Source: Clostridiales bacterium
GTDB taxonomy: Bacteria; Bacillota; Clostridia; Oscillospirales; Oscillospiraceae
DNA: 64,000 nucleotides
NCBI GenBank assembly: GCA_029265405.1
Contig: JAJUJI010000012.1
Span: 1 to 64,000 of the forward strand
Direction of reading: 5' to 3'
Part shown: piece by piece, positions 8,322 to 16,357 of the stretch
How the letters are laid out: every line of letters starts with the position of its first letter
Position numbering within the stretch: the first letter of the stretch is position 1
Notes under the pieces: model-generated
Seen by the model: the letters and a program-made list of their open reading frames with translations, nothing else
The model's database searches: none
Told to the model about the DNA's origin: nothing
Program-made: the position numbers and the translations under genes

Positions 8322-10388
8322 TTGATAATGAGCAAGCTTTCTGAGCTGATAGTCGGACATAAAAAAGCGGTCATATGGCTGTTTGCTTTGGCCGGTGCGG
8401 CGTGCGTCTTCCTGGCGGGGTTTGTTCCGGTCAGCTACAAGCTGGCCGAATATCTGCCGAAAAGCGCTCCTTCCACCGTCGCCTTAAATACGATGCAGGC
8501 CGAGTTCGGAAACGGCTATCCGAACGCGAGAGTCATGCTGAAGGACGTCTCGCCGCAGGAAGCGCTGCGCTATAAGGGGGAGCTTTTGGCCATAGACGGC
8601 GTAGTTTCGGCCGTCTGGCTGGACGACATCGTCGGCTCGGACGCTTTGTCCACAACTCCCCTGGAATTTATGGACCAGTCCGTAGTGGGCGCCTACTACA
8701 AGGACGGCTGCGCGCTCATATACATCTCCATCGAAAGCGGCAAGGAAGCCGACGCGGTCGGCGATATACGCAGGCTGGTAGGCGAGGGCGGCGCGATAGC
8801 CGGCGAGGCCGTAAACACGGCGTCCTCCCAGGAGCTGTCGGTAACCGAAACCATGAAGGCTATGGCCATCCTCATCCCGGTCATACTGCTGATTTTGATC
8901 ATCTCTACGGGCTCCTGGGCCGAGCCGCTGCTCTTTTTGATAACGATAGGGCTTGCCGTGCTGATAAACATGGGCACTAATGTTTTTTTCGGCAAGATCT
9001 CGTTCATAACCAGCGCGGTCAGCCCCATACTCCAGCTTGCCGTATCCCTCGACTACGCCATCTTCCTTACGCACAGCTTCGGCGATTACAGGCTTCAGGG
9101 GCATGAGCCTGAGGAAGCGATGAAGCTAGCAATGAAAAAATCAAGCGCCGCCATAGCCGCCAGCGCCGCCACAACGGTCGTCGGCTTTTTCGCCCTCATA
9201 TTCATGCGCTTCGGCATAGGCTACGACTTGGGCATAAATCTGGTCAAGGGCGTGCTGCTGAGCTTCATATCCGTGACGGTGTTCATGCCCGCGCTGACGC
9301 TGGCCTGCCGCAAGCTCATAGACGGGACGAGGCACCGCCGCTTCCTGCCGGACTTCAATAAGGCGGGCGCCTTTCTCCTAAAAATCAGAATACCGTTATT
9401 GCTGCTTGCTCTCGCCGCCGCGGTCCCCTGCTTCCTGGCCCAGTCGAAGCTGGGTTTCAAGTACGGCATGGAAATATACGGCAAGGAATCCCGGGCCGGA
9501 AAGGACGCGGCGGAAATAGAAGAAATATTCGGCAGGGACAACCAGCTCATACTGCTTGTTCCCAGGGGCAGCCCGGGCGCGGAGGCGGAGCTTTGCCGCG
9601 ACCTCGGCAGGCTGGAGCATGTGACCTCGGTCGTTTCATATTCGACCGCCGTGGGCTCGGAGATACCCTCTGAGTATCTGTCCGAGGAGCAGTCCGGCCA
9701 ATTCTATTCGGAAGGCTACGCCAGAATTATACTGTATACGGATACGGAGACGGAAGGCGAGGATGCCTTTTCGACCGTCAGGGCAGTCAAGAACGCGGCG
9801 GCGGGCTTTTACGCGGAAAGCCTCCTTGCCGGGCAGAGCGCCATTTTATACGACATGCGGAGCATCGTCCCCGCCGACACCAAAACCGTCGATTATATAG
9901 CGGTCGCAGGGATTTTCATAGTCCTGCTGCTTACCTTCAAATCCCTCTCGCTGCCCGTCTTGCTGCTTTTCACCATAGAAACGGCTATTTTCGTCAATCT
10001 GTCCTTCGCGTATTTCACCGGCCAAACCTACAACTTCATCGGCTATCTCGTCATAAGCACCGTTCAGCTCGGGGCAACCGTGGACTATGCGATTTTGCTT
10101 ACGGACCGCTACATGGGCCTGAGAAAAGACTTCCCGAAAAAGGAGGCCATGGCAAAAGCGCTGGGCGGCAACGTCTCGTCCATCCTGATATCGGCGGCCA
10201 TACTCTCGCTCTCGGGCTTCACCCTTTCGGCCACCTCCTCAAACCGGATCATAGCCGAGCTCGGCGTCCTGCTTTTCAGGGGGACGGCGCTGTCCTTCGT
10301 TATGGTGGTCTGCGTTTTGCCCGCGCTGCTGATCATGCTTGACAAGGCCATCTCTAAAACCACGCTTTCTAAAAGGAGTAGATCATGA
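8322..10388 (+). CDS. MMPL-family RND transporter
   Basis: A 688-residue membrane exporter of the MMPL (RND superfamily) group. It has the two-fold RND layout: an N-terminal helix, an external domain, a helical bundle containing SPILQLAVSLDYAIFLTHSF, then a second external domain and a second bundle with VQLGATVDYAILLTDRYM. These paired D-Y-A-I motifs are the family signature for the proton-relay helices. Family members export lipids, hydrophobic drugs or peptides by proton antiport. The TTG at 8322 has GGAGG six bases upstream; an ATG two codons later is also possible. It overlaps the next gene by ATGA and is divergent from the TetR gene. Confidence 0.92.
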   Translation: MIMSKLSELIVGHKKAVIWLFALAGAACVFLAGFVPVSYKLAEYLPKSAPSTVALNTMQAEFGNGYPNARVMLKDVSPQEALRYKGELLAIDGVVSAVWLDDIVGSDALSTTPLEFMDQSVVGAYYKDGCALIYISIESGKEADAVGDIRRLVGEGGAIAGEAVNTASSQELSVTETMKAMAILIPVILLILIISTGSWAEPLLFLITIGLAVLINMGTNVFFGKISFITSAVSPILQLAVSLDYAIFLTHSFGDYRLQGHEPEEAMKLAMKKSSAAIAASAATTVVGFFALIFMRFGIGYDLGINLVKGVLLSFISVTVFMPALTLACRKLIDGTRHRRFLPDFNKAGAFLLKIRIPLLLLALAAAVPCFLAQSKLGFKYGMEIYGKESRAGKDAAEIEEIFGRDNQLILLVPRGSPGAEAELCRDLGRLEHVTSVVSYSTAVGSEIPSEYLSEEQSGQFYSEGYARIILYTDTETEGEDAFSTVRAVKNAAAGFYAESLLAGQSAILYDMRSIVPADTKTVDYIAVAGIFIVLLLTFKSLSLPVLLLFTIETAIFVNLSFAYFTGQTYNFIGYLVISTVQLGATVDYAILLTDRYMGLRKDFPKKEAMAKALGGNVSSILISAAILSLSGFTLSATSSNRIIAELGVLLFRGTALSFVMVVCVLPALLIMLDKAISKTTLSKRSRS

Positions 10389-11941
10389 AAAGGCTCATAT
10401 CCGCATTGCTGTCCGTTTTTTCTCTCCTTGCCCTGGCCGCGCCGGCCCTTGGAGCAAGCGAGCCCTCCCGGAAGGAGGAGGCCGTCTACGCCCTCCTCGA
10501 CGCCGCCGGCAATGTGAAAAACATATACGTGGTCAATATTTTCAGCGGCGGCGCGGTAACCGACTACGGCGACTACTCAAAAGTAATCAATCTGACCGAC
10601 ACCCGGAAAATCACGCAAAAAGGCGGCATGATAAGCGCCGAGGCCGGTACCGGCAGGCTGCGCTATCAGGGCACGCTCAACTCCAGGGAGCTGCCGTGGA
10701 GCATAAAAATAAGCTATACGCTTGACGGGAAGGAAATAAAGGCCTCGGAGCTGGCCGGCGCGAGCGGGGCCTTGGAGCTCCGCATCGAAATAGCGCAAAA
10801 CCCGAAGGCCGACCCAGCGTTCTACGACAATTACGCGCTGCAAATATCCCTTCAGCTTGACGCCGACCTATGCGAAAACATAGCTGCCGAAAACGCCACC
10901 ATCGCAAACGCAGGCGGCTTCAAGCAGCTTTCCTATACCGTGCTGCCCGGCCGGGGCGCCGACATAAAAATCAGAGCCGACGTGCGCGATTTTGAAATGA
11001 AGGAAATCTCCGTCAGCGGCATAAAGCTGACGCTCGATCTCGATATTGACTACGGCGATATTTCCGGCGAGCTCGCGCAGCTTTCGGACGCCGTCGCCAA
11101 GCTTGACGGGGGAGCGGGCGAGCTGACGGAGGGCGCCCGGCGGCTGTCCGAGGGCATGAGGGATTACGCGGAAGGGCTGAAAAGATACAGGGACGGAGTC
11201 GCGGCGCTGGAGCGCGGCGCCGCAGAGCTGTCCGGCGGAGTGTCCGCTCTCAGCGGCGGGCTGGCGGAGCTGGCGGCCCAAAACGAGGCCCTGCTGTCCG
11301 GAGCCCTGGCGATGCAGCAGGCCGCCTTCGACCAGGCCAACGACCAGCTTGCCTCCTATAACTTGAACCTGCCCGAACTGACTCCGGAAAACTACGCCTC
11401 GGCGCTTTCGGCCTCTCCCATGCTGGCCCCGGCCAAGGAGCGGCTCGACGGAGTGGTCAGCTTTGTGCAGGGCCTGAAGGCCTATACCGAGGGAGTGTCC
11501 GGGCTCAGTAGCGGGGCCTCGCAGCTCGAGAAAGGCGCCTCGGGGCTCGCCGCCGCCTCGTCGAAGCTGGCCGCCTCCGCTTCCGACCTGTATAAGGGCG
11601 CGGCGGAGCTGGATTCGGCCGTCCTGAAGCTGTATGAGGGGCTCGCGGAGTACAGGAACGGCGTCTCGGAGCTGAAGTCAAACACCTCCGATCTCGGCGG
11701 CCAGGCCGAAGCTAAGGTAAGAGAGCTGCTCGACGGCATGTTCGGCAAAGGCGGCAAGCCTGTATCCTTTGTTTCAGAAAAAAACACCAACGTGGACGCG
11801 GTGCAGTTTGCGATGAAAACGGAGGCCATAGAGAAGCCGAAGGCGGAGGCCTACGCCTCGGAGCCCTCCGGTGCCGACAACCCCACCCTATGGCAAAGGC
11901 TGCTGAAGCTGTTCGGCATCAAGGGCAAGGGAAAGAGCTGA
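10385..11941 (+). CDS. Secreted XXXLXXG heptad-repeat (YhgE/Pip-type) coiled-coil protein
   Basis: A 518-residue exported protein. It starts with a signal peptide (hydrophobic residues about 4-22, likely cleavage after ALG-A). The middle and later parts carry repeated x-x-x-Leu-x-x-Gly heptads, for example AAELSGGVSALSGGLAEL and LSSGASQLEKGASGLAAASS, as in the phage-infection-protein/YhgE families that accompany MMPL transporters. Unlike full YhgE proteins it has no C-terminal membrane bundle and ends in a basic tail. It overlaps the MMPL stop by four bases and has an AAGGAG site, so it is co-produced and probably works with the exporter outside the membrane. Confidence 0.8.
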   Translation: MKRLISALLSVFSLLALAAPALGASEPSRKEEAVYALLDAAGNVKNIYVVNIFSGGAVTDYGDYSKVINLTDTRKITQKGGMISAEAGTGRLRYQGTLNSRELPWSIKISYTLDGKEIKASELAGASGALELRIEIAQNPKADPAFYDNYALQISLQLDADLCENIAAENATIANAGGFKQLSYTVLPGRGADIKIRADVRDFEMKEISVSGIKLTLDLDIDYGDISGELAQLSDAVAKLDGGAGELTEGARRLSEGMRDYAEGLKRYRDGVAALERGAAELSGGVSALSGGLAELAAQNEALLSGALAMQQAAFDQANDQLASYNLNLPELTPENYASALSASPMLAPAKERLDGVVSFVQGLKAYTEGVSGLSSGASQLEKGASGLAAASSKLAASASDLYKGAAELDSAVLKLYEGLAEYRNGVSELKSNTSDLGGQAEAKVRELLDGMFGKGGKPVSFVSEKNTNVDAVQFAMKTEAIEKPKAEAYASEPSGADNPTLWQRLLKLFGIKGKGKS

Positions 11942-11952
11942 TTTCTCCCTTG

Positions 11953-12006
11953 CAAAAAAGCGGGCCCCTTCCCGCGCGGCTTCGGCCGGCGCGCCGGAAG
12001 GGGCCC
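11953..12006 (-). terminator. Rho-independent terminator of the ABC/GNAT operon
   Basis: An 11-bp stem GGGCCCCTTCC (11962-11972) / GGAAGGGGCCC (11996-12006) encloses a further GC-rich palindrome. On the minus strand it is followed by GCTTTTTT. It lies downstream of the minus-strand stop at 12041 and also faces the end of the plus-strand repeat protein, so it may work in both directions. Confidence 0.8.
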
Positions 12007-12040
12007 GTTCATGAAAAAAGCCGCCGGAGCGCGACCGCGC

Positions 12041-12874
12041 TCAGTCGAGCGGCAAATTAAAATAGCCTTCGTCTTCTTTTTCCATATTGAAGATCATCCC
12101 GACCGGGACGACGGTTCCCGCAGCGCTTGAATAGACCGGCAAATCGATTTCGGCGCTCCCGGCGCCGAAAAAGGCCGCTATCGCGCCGCCGTATTTTTCG
12201 GCAAGCTCCCCGGGCAGCGTCGTTTCCCTTATCAGGACGGTCTCATCCTCTGTATGGCCGAAAAGGGCGTATTCCCCCTCCGGCGCCGCCAGCTTTTTTG
12301 CAAAGCCGCCGCCTCTCAGGTTTTCGACGACGGCGTATTCCACGGCGGCGGCGCTCCACCTGACGCAGCCCCTTCGGGTAAAGCAGGCGGCCCTCATGCT
12401 CCCGTATTCAGCCGCGCCTATGTCTTTCAAAGCAAGCCCGCTTCTTTTCAGAGCGCTTTTGTCCGCCGCAAAAACGGCGCGCTTGAGATAGAAGCCCTCC
12501 TTCATGCCTTGAGCGGCATAGTAGGCGGCAAGCCTCCCGTTTGCCGGCTTCAAAAAATAGGCCGCGTTCCTTTCGCGCATCAGGCTGAAAACCAGGCCGT
12601 GCAGCCTCGGAAAAATCCCGGTTTTTCTGTATTCGGGCAGCATGCCCATGGCGTAGCCGTAATACGCCCCGCGCCCGTCTATCTCCGCGGGAATGAGATG
12701 GAGCATGCCCGCGACCCTGGCTCCGTCCAGCGCCGCATATGTTTCTATCCTGTCGAAATTGCAGGCGTAAAAAAACCTTATATATTCGGCGCCGTCATAA
12801 AAGCAGGCCCGCCAGACCTCCTCGAGGCCCGGCAGCATGCTCCTATCGGCCCGTACAAAAGCGATTTCCTTCAT
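12041..12874 (-). CDS. GNAT-family N-acetyltransferase
   Basis: A 277-residue acetyltransferase of the two-domain GNAT type seen in Clostridia (PF13527/Eis-like group). The acetyl-CoA motif region reads GMLPEYRKTGIFPRLHG, a slightly divergent version of the R/Q-x-x-G-x-G/A pyrophosphate loop, followed by AAYYAAQGMKEGFY, typical of GNAT motif B. ATG 12874 begins MKEIAFVRAD; an upstream TTG at 12910 lacks a ribosome site. It follows the ABC ATPase by 39 bases and is the last gene of that operon. The acceptor molecule is not predictable. Confidence 0.75.
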   Translation of the reverse strand: MKEIAFVRADRSMLPGLEEVWRACFYDGAEYIRFFYACNFDRIETYAALDGARVAGMLHLIPAEIDGRGAYYGYAMGMLPEYRKTGIFPRLHGLVFSLMRERNAAYFLKPANGRLAAYYAAQGMKEGFYLKRAVFAADKSALKRSGLALKDIGAAEYGSMRAACFTRRGCVRWSAAAVEYAVVENLRGGGFAKKLAAPEGEYALFGHTEDETVLIRETTLPGELAEKYGGAIAAFFGAGSAEIDLPVYSSAAGTVVPVGMIFNMEKEDEGYFNLPLD

Positions 12875-12913
12875 AATGCCAATTTTACCACGGCGGCCGG
12901 AAGCGTGCAAGCG

Positions 12914-13495
12914 CTAAACGGAGCCGCCCATTTTTATTATCTCTCCGCCCAGCAGGGCGGCCTCCGCCTCGTCGTGGGTAACCGCGACCAGAGTTTTCCC
13001 TACGGTATGCTCCCTGATGTACTCGGCGGCCTTTCTCCTGTTTTCCGCGTCCAGGCCCTTGAAGGGCTCGTCGAGGAAATATATGTCGCCGCCGGCCAGC
13101 ATCGCCCGCGCTATGGCGACCCGCCGCTTCATGCCGCCGCTGTACTCCCTCACGGGAATCGAAAGGCTCGCTCCCAGTCCCAGAAGCGAGAGCTGCTCTG
13201 CGATGACCGCCTCCGGCGCCCGTTTTCCCGTGACCAGCCTGATGTTTTCGGCGGCGGTGAAATCCTCGCAAAGCCTGTCCTCCTGGAACACGGCGCTTTT
13301 GCGCGGCGGCACCCCTTCCACCAGGCCCGCGTCGTATTTTACAAGGCCCATCAAAATGCCGAGCAGGGTGGTTTTTCCGCAGCCGGAGGGGCCCATCAGG
13401 CAGACGGAGCTTTTTTCGCGAAACGTCGCCGAAAAATCCTCCAAAACCCGCTTATCCCCGTAGTACTTATACAGGCTTCTTATCCTTATGTCCAT
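12914..13495 (-). CDS. ABC importer ATP-binding protein (SsuB/TauB-like)
   Basis: A short (193-residue) but complete nucleotide-binding domain. It has Walker A GPSGCGKTT, a Q-loop in FQEDRLCEDF, the signature YSGGMKRRVAIARA, Walker B IYFLDEPFKGLD and the switch His in VAVTHDEAEA. The FQEDRL form is usual in nitrate/sulfonate/taurine/thiamine-precursor importers. It begins two bases after the permease stop and powers the permease at 13498 with the lipoprotein at 14234. It lacks the C-terminal extension found in many relatives of about 250 residues. Confidence 0.92.
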   Translation of the reverse strand: MDIRIRSLYKYYGDKRVLEDFSATFREKSSVCLMGPSGCGKTTLLGILMGLVKYDAGLVEGVPPRKSAVFQEDRLCEDFTAAENIRLVTGKRAPEAVIAEQLSLLGLGASLSIPVREYSGGMKRRVAIARAMLAGGDIYFLDEPFKGLDAENRRKAAEYIREHTVGKTLVAVTHDEAEAALLGGEIIKMGGSV

Positions 13496-13497
13496 CT

Positions 13498-14244
13498 TCA
13501 GCGCCTGCCTCCCATCAGCAGCGTCAGCAGACGCACAAAGGCCTTTTCAAAGGCGACGCTGACCAGCACTATCACCACCGTCCAGGCAAACAGGTCTGCC
13601 GTGTCGAGATAGACCTTGGCTTCGTACAGCCTCTCCCCTATCGAGCCGGCGGGGATGCCTATTATTTCGGCCGTGACTCCCGCCTTCCAGGCAAGCCCCA
13701 GGCCCACCCCGCAGGCCGACAGGATAAACGGCCTCAAATGGGGCAGGTAGATATATTTCACCCTGCGGAGCAGGGGCACCCTGAAAAGCTTCGCCATCTC
13801 CAGCAGCTTCGGATCCGCGCTTTTTATCCCCTCGAGCAGGTTGGAGTAGACGACGGGAAAAACCATCAGGAAGGCTATGAATACGGGGAGCTGCCTTGAA
13901 GACAGCCAAATCAGGCACAATATGATGAAAGAGGCCACGGGCACCGATTTTATCGTGATCACCCAGGGCCACAAAAGCGTTTCCACGGCTTTCAGCCGCC
14001 CCGCGGCGGCGGCGAGCAGCGAGCCCGCCGCCAGCGCGAGCAGGAAGCCTGATATTATGCGCGCAAAGCTGGACAATACGGTTTTCCAAAACCCGGCCTC
14101 GCCCGCCAGGACAAGCAGCCGCAGCGCAACCTTCGAGGGAGCGACAAGCAGAAGCTCCTGTCCGAGGGCCATAGCGGCCGCCTGCCAAGCCAGCAGCGCC
14201 AGCGCCGCCGCCAGCGCCTTCCCCAGACGGGGCCTACGGAGCAT
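13498..14244 (-). CDS. ABC importer permease (SsuC/TauC-like)
   Basis: A 248-residue BPD-type inner-membrane permease with about six hydrophobic helices. The coupling-helix region is AGVTAEIIGIPAGSIGERLY, the expected EAA-type loop of the nitrate/sulfonate/taurine permease family. ATG 14244 (MLRRPRLGKAL) is chosen because it has GGAGAAG nine bases upstream and overlaps the 3' end of the binding-protein gene; longer upstream starts would reach further into that gene. It forms the import channel with the ATPase and the lipoprotein of the same operon. Confidence 0.9.
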   Translation of the reverse strand: MLRRPRLGKALAAALALLAWQAAAMALGQELLLVAPSKVALRLLVLAGEAGFWKTVLSSFARIISGFLLALAAGSLLAAAAGRLKAVETLLWPWVITIKSVPVASFIILCLIWLSSRQLPVFIAFLMVFPVVYSNLLEGIKSADPKLLEMAKLFRVPLLRRVKYIYLPHLRPFILSACGVGLGLAWKAGVTAEIIGIPAGSIGERLYEAKVYLDTADLFAWTVVIVLVSVAFEKAFVRLLTLLMGGRR

Positions 14245-15313
14245 AATAGAAATCTTCTCCGGGCAGGCTGCCGCCCACGGCCTTGGGATTCTGGTCAAAG
14301 AGAACCTTCAGGTAGCCGGAAACCGCCGCCTTCATATCCTCTCCCGCGATATAGGTTATGTTGCAGTAGGGTATGGCCTTGGCGGCTACGGCGGCCTTGA
14401 ATATCCCGTACTTCTCCACAAGCTGGGCCGCTTGCTCGACATTGGCGTTTACGTATTCCGTCGACGCCTTGTATTCCTCCAAAAAGGCCGCAAGCTGCTC
14501 CGGATACCGCTCCGCAAATTCGCTGCGGACCGCAAGCGCGCCGGTAATCAGCGTGCTCCCGTTGCCGAGCCTGTTCCACTCCTCGGTCATATCCAGAGCC
14601 ACCGTCAGACCCTCCACCTGTCCGGCCGCGACCGTGACGTAGGGCTGGGGGAGCATGGCCACGCTTGCCTCCCCGGAGGCCATCAGCGCCACCACCTCTG
14701 AAGGCTCGCTTTTGAACTCTATCGTAACATCCTTGTCCGGATCAATGCCGTTTGAGGAAAGGATATATCTCAAAACGTATTCGGGAACGCTGCCCTTGGC
14801 GGTCGCGTATATGGTTTTTCCCTTCAGGTCCGCGACGCCGCCTATATCTGCGCCCTTTGCCACTATATAAAGCACGCCCAGAGTGTTGACGGCGAGCATT
14901 TTTATCTTGCCCTGGGTGTTGTTGTAGAGCACCGAAGCGAGATTTGCCGGTATGGCCGCTATGTCCAGCTCGCCCTGCACGAGCTTGGGAGTCAGCTCGT
15001 CGGCGCTGCCGGCTATCGTAAACTCATACTTATTTTTCGTGGCTCCGTTTGCCGCGTCCTCCATCAGCTTGACCATGCCTATCGAGGTGGCCCCCGTCAG
15101 CCCGCCTATCCTGAAGGTCGCCTCGGGCTCGTCCGGCTTGGCGGTTTCTTCGGCGGGCTCCTGCGAGGGGGGCGGGGTCTGCTCGGCGGTCTGCGCCGCC
15201 GCATCAGCGGCCTTGCCGGCGTTTTCCTCCGTTTCGGAGCTTTTGCCCGAACAGCCGGCCAGCAGGCCCAGCGCCAGCGCCGCAATCAAGAGCAAAGATA
15301 AAATTTTCTTCAT
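14234..15313 (-). CDS. ABC importer substrate-binding lipoprotein (SsuA/NMT1-THI5-like)
   Basis: A 359-residue extracytoplasmic binding protein. Residues 1-21 form a lipoprotein signal with lipobox LLAGC, followed by a Ser/Glu/Pro-rich linker. The mature part has the type II periplasmic-binding fold of the SsuA/TauA/THI5 family, including GELDIAAIPANLASVLYN and LKGKTIYATAKGSVPEYVL. Related systems carry sulfonates, taurine, nitrate or thiamine pyrimidine precursors; the ligand here is unknown. It starts 15 bases after the TM1266-family gene and overlaps the permease start. The whole operon lies behind an attenuator leader. Confidence 0.88.
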   Translation of the reverse strand: MKKILSLLLIAALALGLLAGCSGKSSETEENAGKAADAAAQTAEQTPPPSQEPAEETAKPDEPEATFRIGGLTGATSIGMVKLMEDAANGATKNKYEFTIAGSADELTPKLVQGELDIAAIPANLASVLYNNTQGKIKMLAVNTLGVLYIVAKGADIGGVADLKGKTIYATAKGSVPEYVLRYILSSNGIDPDKDVTIEFKSEPSEVVALMASGEASVAMLPQPYVTVAAGQVEGLTVALDMTEEWNRLGNGSTLITGALAVRSEFAERYPEQLAAFLEEYKASTEYVNANVEQAAQLVEKYGIFKAAVAAKAIPYCNITYIAGEDMKAAVSGYLKVLFDQNPKAVGGSLPGEDFYYAP

Positions 15314-15328
15314 AATGCCATTTCTCCT

Positions 15329-15580
15329 TTAAAATTTGGATGTGATGGTTTTTGAGGCGACTCCGCCGAGCATGCCCAGCTTGCCTGAAAGCGCGCTGGT
15401 TATGTCGCCCGGCGCGTCAATTACCACGCAAACTACATTCACAGGATGGTCCCTGTTTCGGCACGGAAGGCCCAGCCGCCCCTGAATGTACTCCGCGTAG
15501 GAGTGCAGAAGCTCGTTGACCCTTTCCGCCGCCCGGTTGTCCTCGATTATGATGCTTATGACAGACAGTCTTTTATCCAA
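15329..15580 (-). CDS. TM1266-family (iron-only hydrogenase system) putative regulator
   Basis: An 83-residue ACT-like protein. It matches the TM1266 family through SVISIIIEDNRAAERVNELL, HSYAEYIQGRLGLP and the conserved C-terminal ITSALSGKLGMLGGVASKT. Members are usually encoded beside [FeFe]-hydrogenase maturation genes and are thought to be ligand-sensing regulators, but lack an obvious DNA-binding domain. Here it leads an ABC-importer operon and no hydrogenase gene is in the window. The start is TTG 15580, with AGGAGG eleven bases upstream. It is the first gene after the attenuator leader, so its level would follow leader readthrough. Confidence 0.85.
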   Translation of the reverse strand: MDKRLSVISIIIEDNRAAERVNELLHSYAEYIQGRLGLPCRNRDHPVNVVCVVIDAPGDITSALSGKLGMLGGVASKTITSKF

Positions 15581-15626
15581 CCGCCAGCTCGCCTCCTATG
15601 CTCCGGCCCGGCGTCCGGCACGCGGC

Positions 15627-15656
15627 AAAAATGCCCGCGTCGTCGGACGCGGGCAT
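15627..15656 (-). terminator. Attenuator hairpin before the TM1266/ABC operon
   Basis: On the minus strand an 11-bp perfect stem ATGCCCGCGTC / GACGCGGGCAT is followed by TTTTT and lies about 50 bases before the first start codon of the operon. Being between promoter and gene, it should act as a conditional terminator. A GACGCG stretch earlier in the leader (minus strand, about 15719-15724) can pair with the CGCGTC half of the stem, giving an antiterminator. Confidence 0.8.
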
Positions 15657-15745
15657 ATGGACAGACTCATATGAACAGCAGCATACGATCTCCGCCTTCC
15701 CACTCGGGACGAACCCTCGCGCGTCAGAACGAATTGCGTTGTTTG
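15657..15745 (-). promoter_or_regulatory. Unidentified leader RNA (candidate riboswitch or attenuator sensor)
   Basis: Between the predicted transcription start (about 15745) and the attenuator, the minus-strand leader holds about 90 bases with internal pairing potential, including a GGG-TTCGT-CCC hairpin and a segment able to pair with the terminator stem. I compared it by eye with TPP, FMN, THF, ZTP, fluoride, lysine, guanidine and c-di-GMP consensus motifs and recognised none. The sensed signal is unknown. Confidence 0.55.
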
Positions 15746-15751
15746 ATTTAA

Positions 15752-15780
15752 ATGATATCTTATGCCGCAGGCTTTGTCAA
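15752..15780 (-). promoter_or_regulatory. Promoter of the TM1266/ABC operon
   Basis: On the minus strand a perfect TTGACA (15775-15780) is followed after 17 bases by TATCAT (15752-15757). It is divergent from the VOC-gene promoter at 15814-15841. Confidence 0.8.
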
Positions 15781-15813
15781 TATTTTTCCGCCGGGCAAAG
15801 CGATAGAAACGGA

Positions 15814-15841
15814 TTGAAATAGCCGCGTTTTATTGTATGAT
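15814..15841 (+). promoter_or_regulatory. Promoter of the VOC-family gene
   Basis: TTGAAA (15814-15819) and TATGAT (15836-15841) are spaced by 16 bases, upstream of the gene starting at 15938. Confidence 0.6.
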
Positions 15842-15937
15842 ATCGTTAAGCGGGAAAGCGGGCCGGAGGAGGCGAAAACGCGGAGCTTCCGTTCTTCCGG
15901 CGCGTTGCCCCTAAAAACGGAAAGGAACGATTTTATC

Positions 15938-16324
15938 ATGAGCGATTACCTGTTCAAGGGCCTGGCGCATATAGGCATACGCGCGGGGGACCCTCAAAAA
16001 TGCGCAGATTTCTACTGCCGGCGCCTGGGCTTCCGGCCCTATCATCAGGCCGAAATGGGGCCGGTGCGGCTTGTGTTCGTGGAAAACGGAGGAATGGTTG
16101 TCGAATTTGTCGGCATAGGGGACAAGCCGGAGGGCGGCGCGGTAGACCACATTGCCATAGAGGTGCAGGGCATAGAGGCGCTTGCGGAGGAGCTCAAGGC
16201 AGCCGGAGTGCGCATGGACGGCCCCGTCGCCTCGGCGCCCTCCCTTTTCCCGAACGGCTTTAAAAACGTGTTTTTCACCGGCCCGGCCGGCGAAAGGATA
16301 GAGCTTGTGGATTTCTCAAAATAA
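15938..16324 (+). CDS. VOC-family (glyoxalase/dioxygenase-fold) protein
   Basis: A 128-residue single vicinal-oxygen-chelate domain. The metal-site pattern is visible as HIGIRAGDPQKCADFYCRRL at the start, then VVEFVGI and VDHIAIEV, and ERIELVDF at the end. These supply His and Glu positions typical of glyoxalase I, methylmalonyl-CoA epimerase and related metal enzymes. ATG 15938 has AAAGGAA about ten bases upstream; the frame is open further but has no ribosome site. It is a single-gene unit, divergent from the TM1266 operon and convergent with the glycyl radical enzyme. The exact reaction is not predictable. Confidence 0.82.
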   Translation: MSDYLFKGLAHIGIRAGDPQKCADFYCRRLGFRPYHQAEMGPVRLVFVENGGMVVEFVGIGDKPEGGAVDHIAIEVQGIEALAEELKAAGVRMDGPVASAPSLFPNGFKNVFFTGPAGERIELVDFSK

Positions 16325-16330
16325 GCTGAA

Positions 16331-16352
16331 GGGGGGGCTGTGCAGCCCCCCT
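16331..16352. terminator. GC hairpin between convergent genes
   Basis: GGGGGGCTG and CAGCCCCCC form a compact inverted repeat in the 33-base gap between convergent stops. There is no clear T-run on either strand, so terminator function is inferred from position. Confidence 0.45.
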
Positions 16353-16357
16353 CTCGC

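Noticed and set aside
12254-13612. 452-codon plus-strand open frame across the GNAT and ABC ATPase genes
   Set aside because: It spans two genuine minus-strand genes with clear motifs and shows none itself.
15583-15745. TPP or other known riboswitch for the THI5-like importer leader
   Set aside because: The CTGAGA and ACCTGAT hallmarks of TPP aptamers are absent, and no other consensus that I know fits.
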